A stretch of 64,000 nucleotides of DNA from Daphnia carinata (lineage: Eukaryota; Arthropoda; Branchiopoda; Diplostraca; Daphniidae). Both the position numbers and the translations under genes were made by a program. The notes beneath the pieces are model-generated. The model made no database searches. It was not told the origin of the DNA and saw only the letters and a list, made by a program, of their open reading frames with translations. Shown in pieces: positions 14,092 through 25,535 of this stretch; position 1 is the stretch's first letter, and every line of letters begins with the position of its first letter. The stretch is taken from positions 1,054,001 through 1,118,000 of the forward strand of contig NC_081334.1 of the NCBI RefSeq assembly GCF_022539665.2, in the 5' to 3' direction.

Positions 14092-16815
14092 ATGGCAGCT
14101 GTGTGCAGCCAAAAGATGGCTGTGAGAAATCAGATTCCAAATCCTTTACCTTCCGACAGTTTTGGTTTGCGCTGTGAAAAATATTTTTCCGAACTAAATC
14201 GATGGTAATTGATTGATTTGATTAGTTTCATTAATCTTGATCCATACAGGATGTAGCGTTTGTTTGCATGTCAAAACTTCCAACATAAACACGCTTTTTT
14301 GTGATTCGGTTGGCCATTTATTTTTATCACTACATATTCCAAAGACGTGTAAGAATTAGTCCTTCTTAAGTTACTGTTTTTTTTAAATATTGTTAATTAC
14401 ATTTTCTTCACCTTCAGAAAAGCTTTTTTCTCTGAATGTCATGAGAAGAAGTAAATAAAAAATATTTCTTGGATGTTGCTGAATTTACTTAAGTGGTGAA
14501 CAACAATAATTAACCATGAATTATTATTTCTATAGGGAAGTATGGAGGTCAATATTTCTTGGACAATTTCTCTCAGTTCTCCTGTGCACAAGCGCTGTTA
14601 TAAGCCAGTTACTCTATGCAAATTATGGAGTTGCTGCTCCCACTGGTAATTAGATAGATTTGTAAACAATGTGGTTACTGTCAGCACATTTACACACAAG
14701 ATTCTGTATCAACATTTAACAAATTTCCCCATTTACAGCCCAGTGCTTCCTCAACTATGTCTTGCTATGTTTGGTGTTCACCACAACTTTGGCGTGCCGC
14801 CCAGGAGAAGGTGGACTGCTGAGTGTGTTGCGAAAAAGGGGATTGAAGTATTTCTTTCTTGCAATAGCTGATGTCGAAGCAAACTATTTAGTTGTACATG
14901 CATATCAGTACACTACCTTAAGAAGTGCTCAACTACTAGACTGCTTTGCAATCCCTGCAGTTCTGGTGCTTAGCAGAACTGTTTTGAAAGTCAGATATCA
15001 AATCATTCATGTAATTGGAGTGAAAGTCTGTTTGGTAGGAATATTTTGTCTTGTCTGGGCAATTCCAGATGAAAATAATGAAACAGCAAAAGACAGATTA
15101 ATTGGTAAAGTTGTCATTATTTGTTTTTTTAAATTGACAAGACTAATTGACAATTTAATTACTTTTGATTTTATTAGGTGACTTGATGTGTATAGGTGGA
15201 GCACTGTTGTATGGAATCATAACAATAGCTGAGGAGTATGTTGTCAAGACAATCGATTGCGTTGAATTTTTGGCCATGATTGGTCTCTTTGGTAGTGTAA
15301 TTAATGGGGTGCAATTGTAAGTCTGTTGCTTTTTTATCATATGAAATATTATTTAAATTACAAAAAAAATACTTTCACTAGAGCTGCTTTGGAACATGAA
15401 CAAGTTGCTAGTATTGATTGGTCGGAATGGCGAGTCATCGTGCTACTGGCAGCTTTTACTCTTACCTTGTTTACCTACTACACTATAACACCGACCGTTA
15501 TGAAAATAACAAGTGCAATGGCCGTCAATTTATCTCTTCTCACTGCGGATTTCTACACGCTTGTCATCGGCGTTCTTTTGTTTCAGTTTAAAGTAAGTAA
15601 TATTCGTTCTGTTCTATTCGGGTCCTTAAATTGACACTTTGGACTGATTTTATTTACAGTATGATGTAATGTATGCGCTATCCTATGCGCTGGTGGTTGC
15701 TGGAGTAGTGATTTTCTGCTCACGTTCAGCACCCATTTATTCACAAACTTTTGGTCCAAGGTAAATCTAAAGCATAAACATAAAAGAAATATCTATGATT
15801 TTCTCATCGATTTAACCCAAATAATATTGCATGATTGCCCCTGCATGGCTATTTTTCTCACCCTTTATTATTTTATTGTTTGTAAAAATCCGTGGCATGA
15901 AATTCGGAACTTTACCTCGCATGACTACTCGTGACCCACAGAGTAAGTGACCTAGTAAAACAAAAAGATCCCTTCTCACTAATTCTGCAATCGAGATCAT
16001 AAATATCGTTTTTTATTGGTCATGTCGATCAACTCTAGGTTAACTTTGCCCCGTACCATTACAACAACAACGACAACGACCAATATGAGCTCACACAACT
16101 CAAGCCACGACATGCAATTCAATATGCAAAGCCTCAGTTGTCCACCGCCGCCGCCACCGCCAGTTGTGCGTTCTGGAATGCCCGCTCACACTTCTATATC
16201 CTTACCTGTTTACTGCCATAGTGCTGAGACAACGTATGGCACCTATAGGTACATGGGTTTTTTAAAATTATTATTGTTAGTACCAACCAATCGCTAATGA
16301 ACATTTTAGAAGGAGACGTCCTGGTACTGCAGTGAAAGACAGCGAAGAATATTACCAGGTTAGTTATTATTGACTGTCTCACTTGTCACAGAGAATTTTT
16401 TCGAACCTTTTAAATAATTTGTTAAAAATCTTTCGAACAGGTTACTAGAAACCCAGGACTTCATGGGAGTCAGGTGGAAGAGTTAACGACATCGTTCGAC
16501 GGGCGCGATTCAACTCCAGTCCCTGTAAATACGCGTACGGGGTTGGAGTCGACACCGGCCCCGGAACGAATGCTTTTGGGTGGACGAGAACCATGTCCAC
16601 AACCACTTCCACAGCAACCGCTGCGTCCCCTCCCTTCGCTAGATAGTACTTTTACGCAGACGGTGAAACTGAAACTCCCACCTAGTCCAAATCTAGGAGG
16701 ATCGGGAATGATGCATTCCAACCGAATGCAACAACTTCCTCACTGTACTCTTCCAAGGTCACGCGGACACAAAGAAGTTACTTTCAATCCACAGGCTACG
16801 TTCCAAGTAATCTAA
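14092..16815 (+). CDS. SLC35F1/F2-type nucleotide-sugar-transporter-like membrane protein (9 exons)
   Basis: Exons: 14092-14204, 14536-14645, 14739-15104, 15178-15316, 15382-15592, 15660-15760, 16039-16248, 16310-16358, 16441-16815; phases agree throughout. It belongs to the drug/metabolite transporter superfamily, SLC35F branch, a ten-helix membrane protein of poorly known substrate. Diagnostic stretches are ADVEANYLVVHAYQYTTL, AQLLDCFAIP, EFLAMIGLFGSVINGVQL and AVNLSLLTADFYTLV, all colinear with vertebrate SLC35F1 and SLC35F2. The start was chosen because ATGG at 14092 has a good context and is in frame with the exon; a more upstream ATG at 13999 is possible. The last three exons encode an unusually long soluble tail of about 210 residues, with a threonine run, a seven-proline run and many TP/SP sites. 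An alternative splice at 16806 (CAA|GTAATC) could replace the final stop. Poly(A) signals lie near 16961 and 17050. Confidence 0.88.
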
Positions 16816-18282
16816 CGTTTTTGCATCTAAATTTAGATCTAAAGGATGAGAATAATTATTTTGTCATCGATAGGTCTACAGGAGGCCAAGCGCCTGTTAC
16901 GATGGAGATGAACAACTGTAACACTAGTCAACATAACTGATGCTGAGGCCACCTTACGCAATAAAATGATCATTTTCTCTTCCGCCACTGCCATGACAAT
17001 TTGGGAAAATACGTGTTAACCCTAAAATCGTTTTTCTAAAAAACATTTATAAATAAAAAAAAACTTAGAGAAAGAGAAAAAGAAAGAAAAAAAAGCCTAC
17101 TTGTAAGGACCATTCTGGTTTTTTTACGACCACCTCGGTCTATTTGTTTGCCCATTTTCGTAAACCTCCCGGTACTTATGTCGGTATCATATCCTTGTTC
17201 CACCTGTCTAATCAATTTCAAATTTCTTCCCTATTTGTTGGTGATTAATCAACATTGACTTCCAAATTCATTTGTTCTTAGTTTTCACTACTATATTTCT
17301 GTGAGATTCACAAATTCGAAAAGCGCTCGTGGATGAATTATTGCCCTGCTAATTTGTGCTCGTATCGTATTGCATATTGAAGAGAGCTTTCGTTTAACCT
17401 TATGATTTTCTAGTCAATGTTCTAGTCAGTCTTCACTAAGTTTTTTGCTGCCATATACATTTGTTATCCATTTCTGTAACTAGACCTTTTTTAGGGAATA
17501 ATTAAAAAAAAATGCGCGAATTTCTACAGCTCAACTGCCCAAATTGTTGAAGGAAACCCTTTTTCAAAGGGGGAGCAAATTAAGAATGGATGGAAAGTAT
17601 TCGCATAACATATGGTAAGATATCACATGTGTACGTTGTATTTAAAATCGCTTTTCGTACTATGCAGGGATTTTAGCGACGTGTTTTTCACGTTTGCATT
17701 GATATTGTTTCTTTCCCACCGTTTTCGTCCGTTCTTCGTCAGTTACATGTCGACCTTCTGCTGTGCTATATACGATGCGCAATAGGATGTCGAAATGAGT
17801 GGTGTGCCAGTCACACAGCAGCCAGTCTGGCACATTAACGCTAACGCTGAATGTGCGTTAATGTGCCAGCTAACCTGGAATTTCTCGTGAATATTGTTCT
17901 GCATTAAGAAGTGGTACGTTTCCAAAACTCCATAAAGGTGAAAGAAAGACAGTTATTGTTTAACATTCAGATTGTAATCTGGCTCACAAGTTTATACAAA
18001 CACCTTCCAGAATACCAATTTACAAGGATAATGTCAAAGCTTCTTCCAAAGCAAAATTACTCCAACACCTTGTACTTGCAGCGATGCAACTAGCATCATG
18101 TTAGTTTGATTACATATTTTGCAAGTGAGGCTGACGAACTCCTATACTGAATATTCATTTTGTTTTCCTTTATGTGATTGCCAACAGTTTACTGAGAGAT
18201 ACTACCAATTCTTTTTATTTGAACATTATCCAGGAATTCAATTATGAAGTAGACTATAAATCAAAGGAATCTTTGATAAAAA
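16816..18282. other. Convergent 3' region between the SLC35F-type gene and NDUFA4
   Basis: These AT-rich untranslated and intergenic sequences contain AATAAA-type signals near 16961 and 17050 for the upstream gene. An inverted-repeat stretch near 17800-17880 has AATGTGCC-type arms around a short centre. No coding region is supported. Confidence 0.55.
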
Positions 18283-18759
18283 TCACTCCTCATATTTAGG
18301 TGCCTGGCTAGGCTTGAATCCAGCAGGTGAATAAAACTAGAGATAAAGGCAAGTTGCATTACTGTTTTCTAACAAGTACGAGTAGTTTGTTACCTTATAT
18401 TGCTTTTCAGCATATTTTTGCCAGGGTTCTGGGTTGTTCTTCCTGTCCCATGTAACATCAGGGTTTTGGGTTGCCAGACGCAGAGTGTAAAAGGTAGCCA
18501 TTGCAACCCCAGCACCCAAGGAGACAAAGAGTGGAATGAGCTGGGCAAAAATAGCAAAAAAGCGCGTCATTAGATTAAACACATACCTCTTGGAATGCGA
18601 TCAGTTAGTCGTCTACTACTAGAAGTATCATTTTACTAACCAATTTTAATAAAAATTTCGGCATTGGACAAAGCGCTACTATTTATACATATTTACACCA
18701 TATTTAATTATACTCACAGACGGGTGCTTTTTCAGTGATTTCAGCGAAAGCCCTTGCAT
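18283..18759 (-). CDS. NDUFA4: NDUFA4-like cytochrome c oxidase-associated subunit
   Basis: Exons on the minus strand are 18759-18718, 18540-18394 and 18336-18283, giving 80 residues, the usual size of this family (human 81). NDUFA4 was first assigned to complex I and is now known as a cytochrome c oxidase (complex IV) subunit of the inner mitochondrial membrane. The protein begins [14 protein letters not shown] and continues [11 protein letters not shown], a single membrane segment, [22 protein letters not shown] and [12 protein letters not shown]. The KKHPSLIPLF and NPDV.WDR..NPEPW blocks match human NDUFA4 directly. All phases are 0. It is a compact, complete gene lying between the 3' ends of the SLC35F-type gene and MSL2. 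Confidence 0.95.
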
Positions 18760-19281
18760 CTTGAACGGTTCTTTTAGCAATAGCACAAACTGCACGTAGT
18801 CCCTTAAAATGGGTCTCAAAATGGGGGCGTATGATCAGCAGCCTGCTGTATATTTTTAGCGGCCAAACAATCATTCTTTTTGTTGTACTGCGATACCTAG
18901 AAGAGACATCTGGCGTAATGCAGTCGTCGCTAGATGTCGCGGTCAAAATGTATCGGTTTTCTGTTTTAATTTTTATTTGTCAGCTCTTGTTTTCAGCTAC
19001 TGATTTGGCTTGTTTAATAAATAAAGATGAGCCCAGTACATTGTATTTCGGAGTACTATCCTCCAGCTAAAGGATCCTAGCAACATATGCCGTATTTAAC
19101 TCCAGATCGAATGATTTTGATATGCTTGCTTCACAGCATTGTTCTTATAGCTTTTTTCCTACATAGTTCTGAATTTGTATGGATGCCTTTATAATATGTT
19201 GTAGTTATCCCTATTTGCGAAGGCAAAGTTTCGAGAAAATAATGATGACGAATGATGAATGATGACGAACGATGTATGTAT
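18760..19281. other. NDUFA4 upstream region and MSL2 3' region
   Basis: This short interval must hold the NDUFA4 promoter and the MSL2 3' end. A plus-strand open frame at 18949-19070 begins with a signal-peptide-like hydrophobic stretch. It has no further support and lies over the likely NDUFA4 5' leader, so it is not called. A GATGA repeat occurs near 19241-19272. Confidence 0.45.
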
Positions 19282-20540
19282 TCATACGTCAACATCTAAT
19301 GTTTCACTTCTGCCACTATTGGATTTTTCGTCATCGACCAGTAATGTCGATGGAACTTTTTCGAATGACATTTGAGGGCTTGTGGAGTATATGGAAGTCC
19401 GTTGAACACCATATTGCGGTAAGCCTAATTGCGCCACTAATGAGGATTCAGACGTGTTACTAGTAGAATCCCCGACTTCACTTAAAAAAAAACGCAACTT
19501 TTTCCCTCCTGGAATGTGGGGATTTCTACATCCTCGGCACCTACCTGTTTTAAAACGCAAATTCAGTATCACGTATGACGAGAAGAAAACTGGAGACGTA
19601 AATATTACAATCTGTGCAGGCTTTTGCTTCCACGTAGCACGGGCATCTCTGGCCACAACACGCTATGTTCAAAGTTATTTTGAAAATTACGTAATTTAAA
19701 AGGGAAAATCGTGCGAACTGCTAATACTAACTTAGTTTCCCAGGCGATGAAGTTGCGTTCCCGCAGCGACACCCTTTTCTCTTAATTTTTGGCTTAGGAT
19801 TTCTTGATTGCTGAAGAAAGAATTTAGCTTTTTTAAAAAATACAACTAGAAATTCTTGTAGCAAACTATATTACCTTTACATCTTTTGGTGCACTGGTTG
19901 CATCTATGGGTAAAGCAGACACCTCTGTATGCAACACAGGTGCTGTTTCAATGACTGGGAGGGTAAGTGATTGATTGGCCCCACAAGAATCAAGATTTTT
20001 TTCAATTAAAACAGAATTGTTTGTTTGTGTTTGAACACTAACAGTAATGTTTTGCATCAATGTGCAAGGAAGTGGAAGTTGTTTAAGTGCTGATTTTGAA
20101 AGGCCAGCATAGCTATTGAACTCATCTTTGAACCCAGCTCCTTCTTCAATGATTTCTGAGAGTCCACTAGTTCCTCCATTTGATTCATTAGCTTTTAACT
20201 TTCGGAAAATTGATGTGCCAACAAGGTATTCATTTAACTTTTTGTAACACTGAAGAAGTATTCTCAATTGCACATTTTCACTGTAGCTGTCATAGCACTT
20301 GCACCAACTACAGGATGGCTTCAGTTTTTTTTTCCTACCTCTACAAGATTTACAAACATGGTGTTGACAAGAACTTTCAGGACTATAAGGCTCAACCAAC
20401 AAGAAGTCACAAACTGTGCATGAGAGTGCTTGTCTCAAGTATGGAAGTAGCCTGTACAAATCATTCCATGATGACTGTTCCTCGGTATTAGCTTGAATCA
20501 CAAGTCTACAGGTGGACACATACAAACTCGTAGCATTCAT
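19282..20540 (-). CDS. MSL2: MSL2 E3 ubiquitin-protein ligase (RING + CXC domains)
   Basis: Exons on the minus strand are 20540-19875, 19810-19732, 19662-19609 and 19544-19282, giving about 353 residues. The start MNATSLYVSTCRLV closely resembles vertebrate MSL2. A RING-type zinc-binding region at residues 41-80 has CTVC, CQHHVCKSC and CSWC. The C-terminal exons build the cysteine-rich CXC DNA-binding domain: GCRCGNATSSPGKL, then CCGQRCPCYVEAKACTDC, then CRCRGCRNPHIPGGKKL. In flies MSL2 is the male-specific core of the dosage compensation complex. In vertebrates it is a histone H2B ubiquitin ligase with MSL1. The protein is shorter than human MSL2 (577) because the middle linker is reduced. 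The two middle introns are only about 60-70 bases, typical of this genome. Confidence 0.92.
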
Positions 20541-21199
20541 ATTAAATACAAAATTTTTGTAGAAAAACCTGATAGTTTTCGACGCTGTTGTTACTTATGG
20601 TATCATTTCTTTAAACTTGGACTTGATAAATAAACTGTCTCGATCCCCGTTGAACGACATAAAAAAAAACCATCGTTCATTACCAATAATAACCAGGGTT
20701 GAAATCGTGGTTTGTAAAAACAAAAAACAAAAATCGTGATCGTCTGTCTGCAACAATACAAAACCGTCGACGCAAACTAGCCGATACAGAAACAGACTTG
20801 GAGAAAAAAGCGCGCACTTAACCGTTTAAAAAGTATTACTAATTCGCGATTTAAATTATAGAAAGCTTTAAATATTGCATCTATTTTAAAAAGTCGAAAA
20901 AAAATTGTACTATTACTGAAATTTATGAATATTTGAAAATCAATGACGAATTTAAAGATCGACTTATAAATCGATTTTATCCCTATTGATGTTTGTTATC
21001 GTATACGTGGTGTTTAACACCTGCTGGTTATTCCATACGAACCAAAATTTTAAGTTTTTTAAAAGAAATAACCAATTGCGAAAAATTCCCATTGATTTTG
21101 TTATATCAAAATGGTGTTTATTTGACATAGAAACCGTTCTGTACAAATAGTCACTAGTCGTTCGTAGTGGATGGAAGTTAAAATTTTATTCACAATAAC
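20541..21199. promoter_or_regulatory. Divergent intergenic region between MSL2 and SLC35C2
   Basis: The two genes are transcribed away from each other, so this 660-base AT-rich interval holds both promoters. No clear TATA box or initiator could be assigned to either side. Nothing coding is seen. Confidence 0.5.
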
Positions 21200-23127
21200 A
21201 TGCCTTTGAGCAAATCCAGATTGATAGCACATTCCAATCACCCTTCATTTCCTCAAGTTAGCAACCAAATAGAACACAAAAGAATAGTTGATGGGTCCTT
21301 TCCTTCAACAAGGAACCGTAGCCCAAGTTGGGGTAGCTTTTCGTCTCAAAGTATGGAGAGTATCTCAGGGAAAACTACAAAATCTGTGAAAACTTCTGAA
21401 GGAAATATTAAACAAGGATTCTGCAAAATAATTTTTAGAACTTTGCTACTTGTTCTCCTCTATTATTTTTCATCCATTGGACTCACCTTCTACCAAAAAT
21501 GGCTTATGAGGGTAAACAATGTCACATTATTCTTTTTCATTGATTCATATTTTTGTATTTAAATTTTCAGAAACTTCATTATCCATTATCAATTGTGATA
21601 ATTCATTTAGTTGTAAAATTTATGATGGCTGCAAGTTGTCGTATTGTGTGGGAACATTGGACACATTGCAAAAGACCTGTCTTAGCTTGGCAGTCGTATA
21701 CAATTCAGCTTGCCCCGGCTGGAATAGCTTCTGCCCTTGATATCGGACTTTCCAATTGGAGTCTCGAATTTATCACTGTATCTTTGTAAGTAAAATTCCA
21801 AAGTTAACAGAAACAAAACAAAACAAAAACAAATATAAATGTTAATATTACCTGTTCATATTTTACCTAGGTACACAATGTCAAAATCTACTGCCATTAT
21901 ATTCATTATGGGATTTGCTTTGTTTTTTAAATTAGAAAAAAAGGTTTACTTCATGAAGTTTTATATTTAGAATTTCGGTTACTAATGTAATTTCTATCAT
22001 TATTTGCATTTTTCAGCATTGGACTCTTCTTGTGGTTGTTGTAATGATATCAGGTGGTTTAGTCATGTTTACATATCAGGTAATTTTATCTCGCCAACTT
22101 AAGCTAGGGCTTGTGTTTTAAAGATTTTGTCTCAATGCAGGCCACCCAGTTTAATTTAGGAGGATTTTTGATGGTTATGTTTGCATCATTCCTAAGGTTA
22201 GTAGTATTCGCTATTAAAATTGTTTAAATGTTCTTGTTACTATTAAGAATTTCTTTTACATTGAACCTTATTCATTTATGCAATAGTGGGTTGAGATGGA
22301 CGTTATCGCAAATGGTGATGCAAAAATCAGAAATGGGACTTGCAAATCCTATTGATATGATGTACCATATACAGCCATGGATGATAGTCACTTTGCTGCC
22401 ATTTGCAATGGCGTTTGAAGGTATTTGAACCAATACCCGTTTTCTCTTGATCCTTACGTTGTATGTATGCAGCTCCTTGGTGTCTTTAAATTTAAGTCAA
22501 TTTTATAGCAAAAATTTCTTACTTTGATTAATGTTACAACTAACGTTTTCAATGGCAATTTATATTTTAAGGTTTGAGTTTAGCTATGACCAAGGATGTC
22601 TTCCGTTTCATTGACACATACCACTTATTCATAGTTCTTGGAAAAGTTCTAGTGGGGGCAGTTATTGCCTTTTTTATGGAACTTACCGAATACTTGTTAG
22701 TGTCTTATACTTCAAGTTTGACGCTTTCTGTGTCCGGTATCGTCAAGGTATACCGCTTTCTACTAATGTTTACCCAGTGTATCTATGACTAGTGCCAAAC
22801 TATTTGATTATTTGAATTCTTTAGGAGGTGCTGACGCTAACCCTTGCCGTTCTAGTAACCCACGACGAAATGAACTCAATCAACGTTGTCGGCCTAGTTA
22901 TTTGCCTTCTTGGAATAACACTTCATGTAACGCTGAAGGTATACTAGAAATGACAATTTATCTGAATGTTTAAATTGCTGAGCGAATCAAAATTTGTACA
23001 TCAGGCTGTAAGGATTCATTATGAGTCGAAAGCGTCATCCCTGGCATCTCTGAAAATTAAACACACTGATGAAGAAGAACTTCTAATGAACTTGATCATC
23101 TCAGACAACGAAGAAGTTGCACCGTGA
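21200..23127 (+). CDS. SLC35C2: SLC35C2 family transporter (9 exons)
   Basis: Exons: 21200-21511, 21571-21785, 21871-21943, 22017-22079, 22141-22196, 22287-22420, 22572-22747, 22825-22938, 23005-23127. They total 1266 bases and 421 residues, all in phase. SLC35C2 is a Golgi/early-secretory multipass protein of the nucleotide-sugar transporter family that influences GDP-fucose use and Notch fucosylation in mammals. Matching blocks in order: YYFSSIGLTFYQKWL, ALDIGLSNWSLEFITVSLY, TMSKSTAIIFIMGFALFFKL, GGLVMFTYQATQFNLGGF, SGLRWTLSQMVMQKSEMGL, NPIDMMYHIQPWM and SYTSSLTLSVSGIVKEVLT. The N-terminal 80 residues are a soluble serine-rich extension not seen in human SLC35C2. The C-terminus ends in an acidic stretch, as in the human protein. 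Confidence 0.94.
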
Positions 23128-23647
23128 TTCAAGAACCGAGTTTCGGAAAAAGCATGTGACTTACCCTAGGATTTTGATCAAGGTCGAGTATGCTTTTGTT
23201 GTGGTCTCGTTGATTCGAAACATCGTGGAACGTTGTGTGTTCAAAGCCTTCAAAATAGAGCGTCACATTGTGTCTGGATAATATTTTTTTGTAGTGTTGC
23301 ATTCAGCTCATGTAAATGAAATTATCTTTTTGTTCACAAACATGAACGGCTATATAATATTCCAGAGAAAAAAAAATATTTATTGTAATACAATACATGG
23401 GTTGCGCATGGCGCGTAAAGTTTCATTCAAGTACAATGTCATTTCATTCATTGGAAGAAAAATTTCTAGTTATCGGCGTGCAAAATTCGAGTCCATAGAA
23501 TTCACCGATCTTTGGATATTGAACACATTGGCTTTTATCCTCGCCTCAACAGTAGTATTGGATGTTACGGTGGCTAATTGTTTCCTATAACGTACATTAA
23601 AACGAGATAAATATTATTCGAAACGAAAACCCGAATGATAAATTATT
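23128..23647. other. Convergent 3' region between SLC35C2 and CWC25
   Basis: This AT-rich untranslated and intergenic sequence contains an open frame at 23294-23590 (+) with no recognisable content. No gene is supported. Confidence 0.5.
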
Positions 23648-25136
23648 CTAATACTTGACGAATTCCGCTTCCTTCGGTCGGTTGGCGTTAAGTTGGCCCG
23701 CTTCCACCTCTACTTCCTTGCGGTATTTGTCTACCTTAACTTTTCTTTCACTATCTCTTACAACAGCGTGATGCATCATCTCTCTCCGTCGTTTCTCCAT
23801 TTCTTCTTCACTGAGCTTCATTCCACTGTTTCTGTTTCTGGGCACTGCATCACGCTCTGACCGATGTCTAGGCAGTAGACGTGAGTCTTTGAAGCCATCA
23901 CGTACTTCGTGCGAACTTTTTCGATGATCCCGTGGTGTAAACCTTTCTTGTACGTATGCTGAACTAGATTTTGAGACGTCATTCCCCCTTGCGTATTTTT
24001 TATTTTGATTGTAAGTTCTCCTATGCTGGTCCCTTTCATGATCTGCATCACGTGAAGTTCGTTTTCTTTCCTTATGTTTAGCACTTTCGTCTTCGGAACT
24101 AGACGACGAGGAACTGCTGGTGCTGTCTCGTCTCTTTTTTAATTTCAGAAGTTTTTTTGCAATTTTCTCATCAAGACTTTCTTTCTTTTCAGATTTCTTA
24201 AGCTGTTTCAGTTTCAAAGCTAACTTGGAATCCAAATCTGAGCAGTTGGAACTCTCTGAACTGTTTCTTCTTTCTTTTCTTTTATGGCCTTGCTCTTTGG
24301 GGTTAAAGGTTTTCTTGTTGTGAGATGTTAATCTTTGCTGGATAAGCATCTGCTCCCTAAGTAGAGCTTTCCTTTCTTCTTCTTGGCGACGAATATTTAA
24401 AAGTGGATCCTGTATAAAATGTAAAAGAAGTTATAATTTATTTTTTAAATGCCCCTTTTAGGAGAAACATATTCATACTTGTATCATATCTATATGTATC
24501 AGATTCCCTACAGGGCTTTATTATCACCCATTATTATAACATAACATGGTTCCAGAGTAATTTTGGGGGAAAAAAACACATACATTTTGAGACCGGAACA
24601 TAAACTATAAAAACCAAAAGAAGAAAAATAAAAAAATGGAAGCTATATATCACACTATGGTTTTCGAAATTACAATAAAAGCTCAGCTTAGCTCAAATTA
24701 TACTCTTGAAAATACATACTTAAAAGGTTATAGAACCAAAACCCTAATAGAGAAATTTTACAAAATTAATTTTGTTACCTCTTGTACTTTGCGGGCCACA
24801 TCAACCTGAATTCTAGGTACGGAAGATTTTTCTCTTGGTAAAGTTGGTGCAGGTAAGTCTAGGAAATGGGTATTAAAATATAAATAATTCTTATTTTTTT
24901 TTTTTGGAAATATGGTATGGTACTTACCCAAATTCAAGGGTTCGGCCCCACCGAGCTTAAAATGTTCAAATGTTTTATCCACGGCTCGGCCTGTCAAATA
25001 CTCATCAGTATTGACATGGCCAGCTGGCCCAGCGTACATCCAATCAAGTTTACTGTCATAGATATAAAAGATATCCAGTAATATAGAATAACACGTGTTT
25101 TGATACAATTATGAAGTATTACGGTGCATCGTCCAT
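23648..25136 (-). CDS. CWC25: CWC25-like pre-mRNA splicing factor (4 exons)
   Basis: Exons on the minus strand are 25136-25123, 25052-24928, 24858-24779 and 24409-23648, all in phase, giving about 326 residues. CWC25 joins the spliceosome just before the first transesterification and stabilises the branch helix. The family block KLDWMYAGPAGHVNTDEYL, then GRAVDK, is followed by ARKVQEDPLLNIRRQEEERK, a basic/serine-rich region with an eight-serine run, and a C-terminal KLSEEEMEKRRREMM motif close to the human KLSAEELERKRQEMM. The deduced start, MDDAP directly before KLDWMY, leaves out the N-terminal CIR_N helical region of other CWC25 proteins. The first exon has only 14 coding bases; its ATG has a strong ACCATGG context. 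Either the protein is truly shorter or an upstream exon was missed. Confidence 0.85.
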
Positions 25137-25535
25137 GGTGTCAAGTCTTTCAACAGTTGTGTTTTCTTGCTTTAGTACTAGAGTGCTAATTACAACTTCA
25201 AGACGGTAAAATCTTGTCTCCAACAAACAAACAATACAACACCAACAAATTAATTAAACAATGCGACGAAGTGCGAGGTTGCCAAACCGGCAATTTTTTT
25301 TTTGTTTGGATCGGCAGGAAAGGAATCAGCTGTTAGCAGTGTTTACATTTTTTCATAGAAAAAATCGTCGTTTTCTTGTCGTCTTCACGTTTGAGAAACA
25401 CAGACACATGTGGTCTACTATCATGTTTCAGCAATCCAAGTGAATAAACCCTTTATAGTTTATCATAAATAATTTTTCAGAATTAATTTTTGAAATCAAA
25501 ATTTTTGTTAGCCCTTAACATCTTTTACCGTTGAC
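25137..25535. promoter_or_regulatory. Head-to-head promoter region of CWC25 and PDP1
   Basis: The two start codons are only 400 bases apart on opposite strands, so the promoters are adjacent or shared. The interval is AT-rich with no evident TATA box. A short open frame at 25261-25443 is not supported as a gene. Confidence 0.55.

Noticed and set aside
18949-19070. Small plus-strand open frame with a signal-peptide-like start
   Set aside because: It overlaps the expected NDUFA4 5' leader on the other strand, has no splice partner, no recognised motif and no promoter signal.
20210-20491. Plus-strand open frame of 93 codons
   Set aside because: It lies antisense to MSL2 exon 1, which encodes a clear RING domain; the frame is a shadow.
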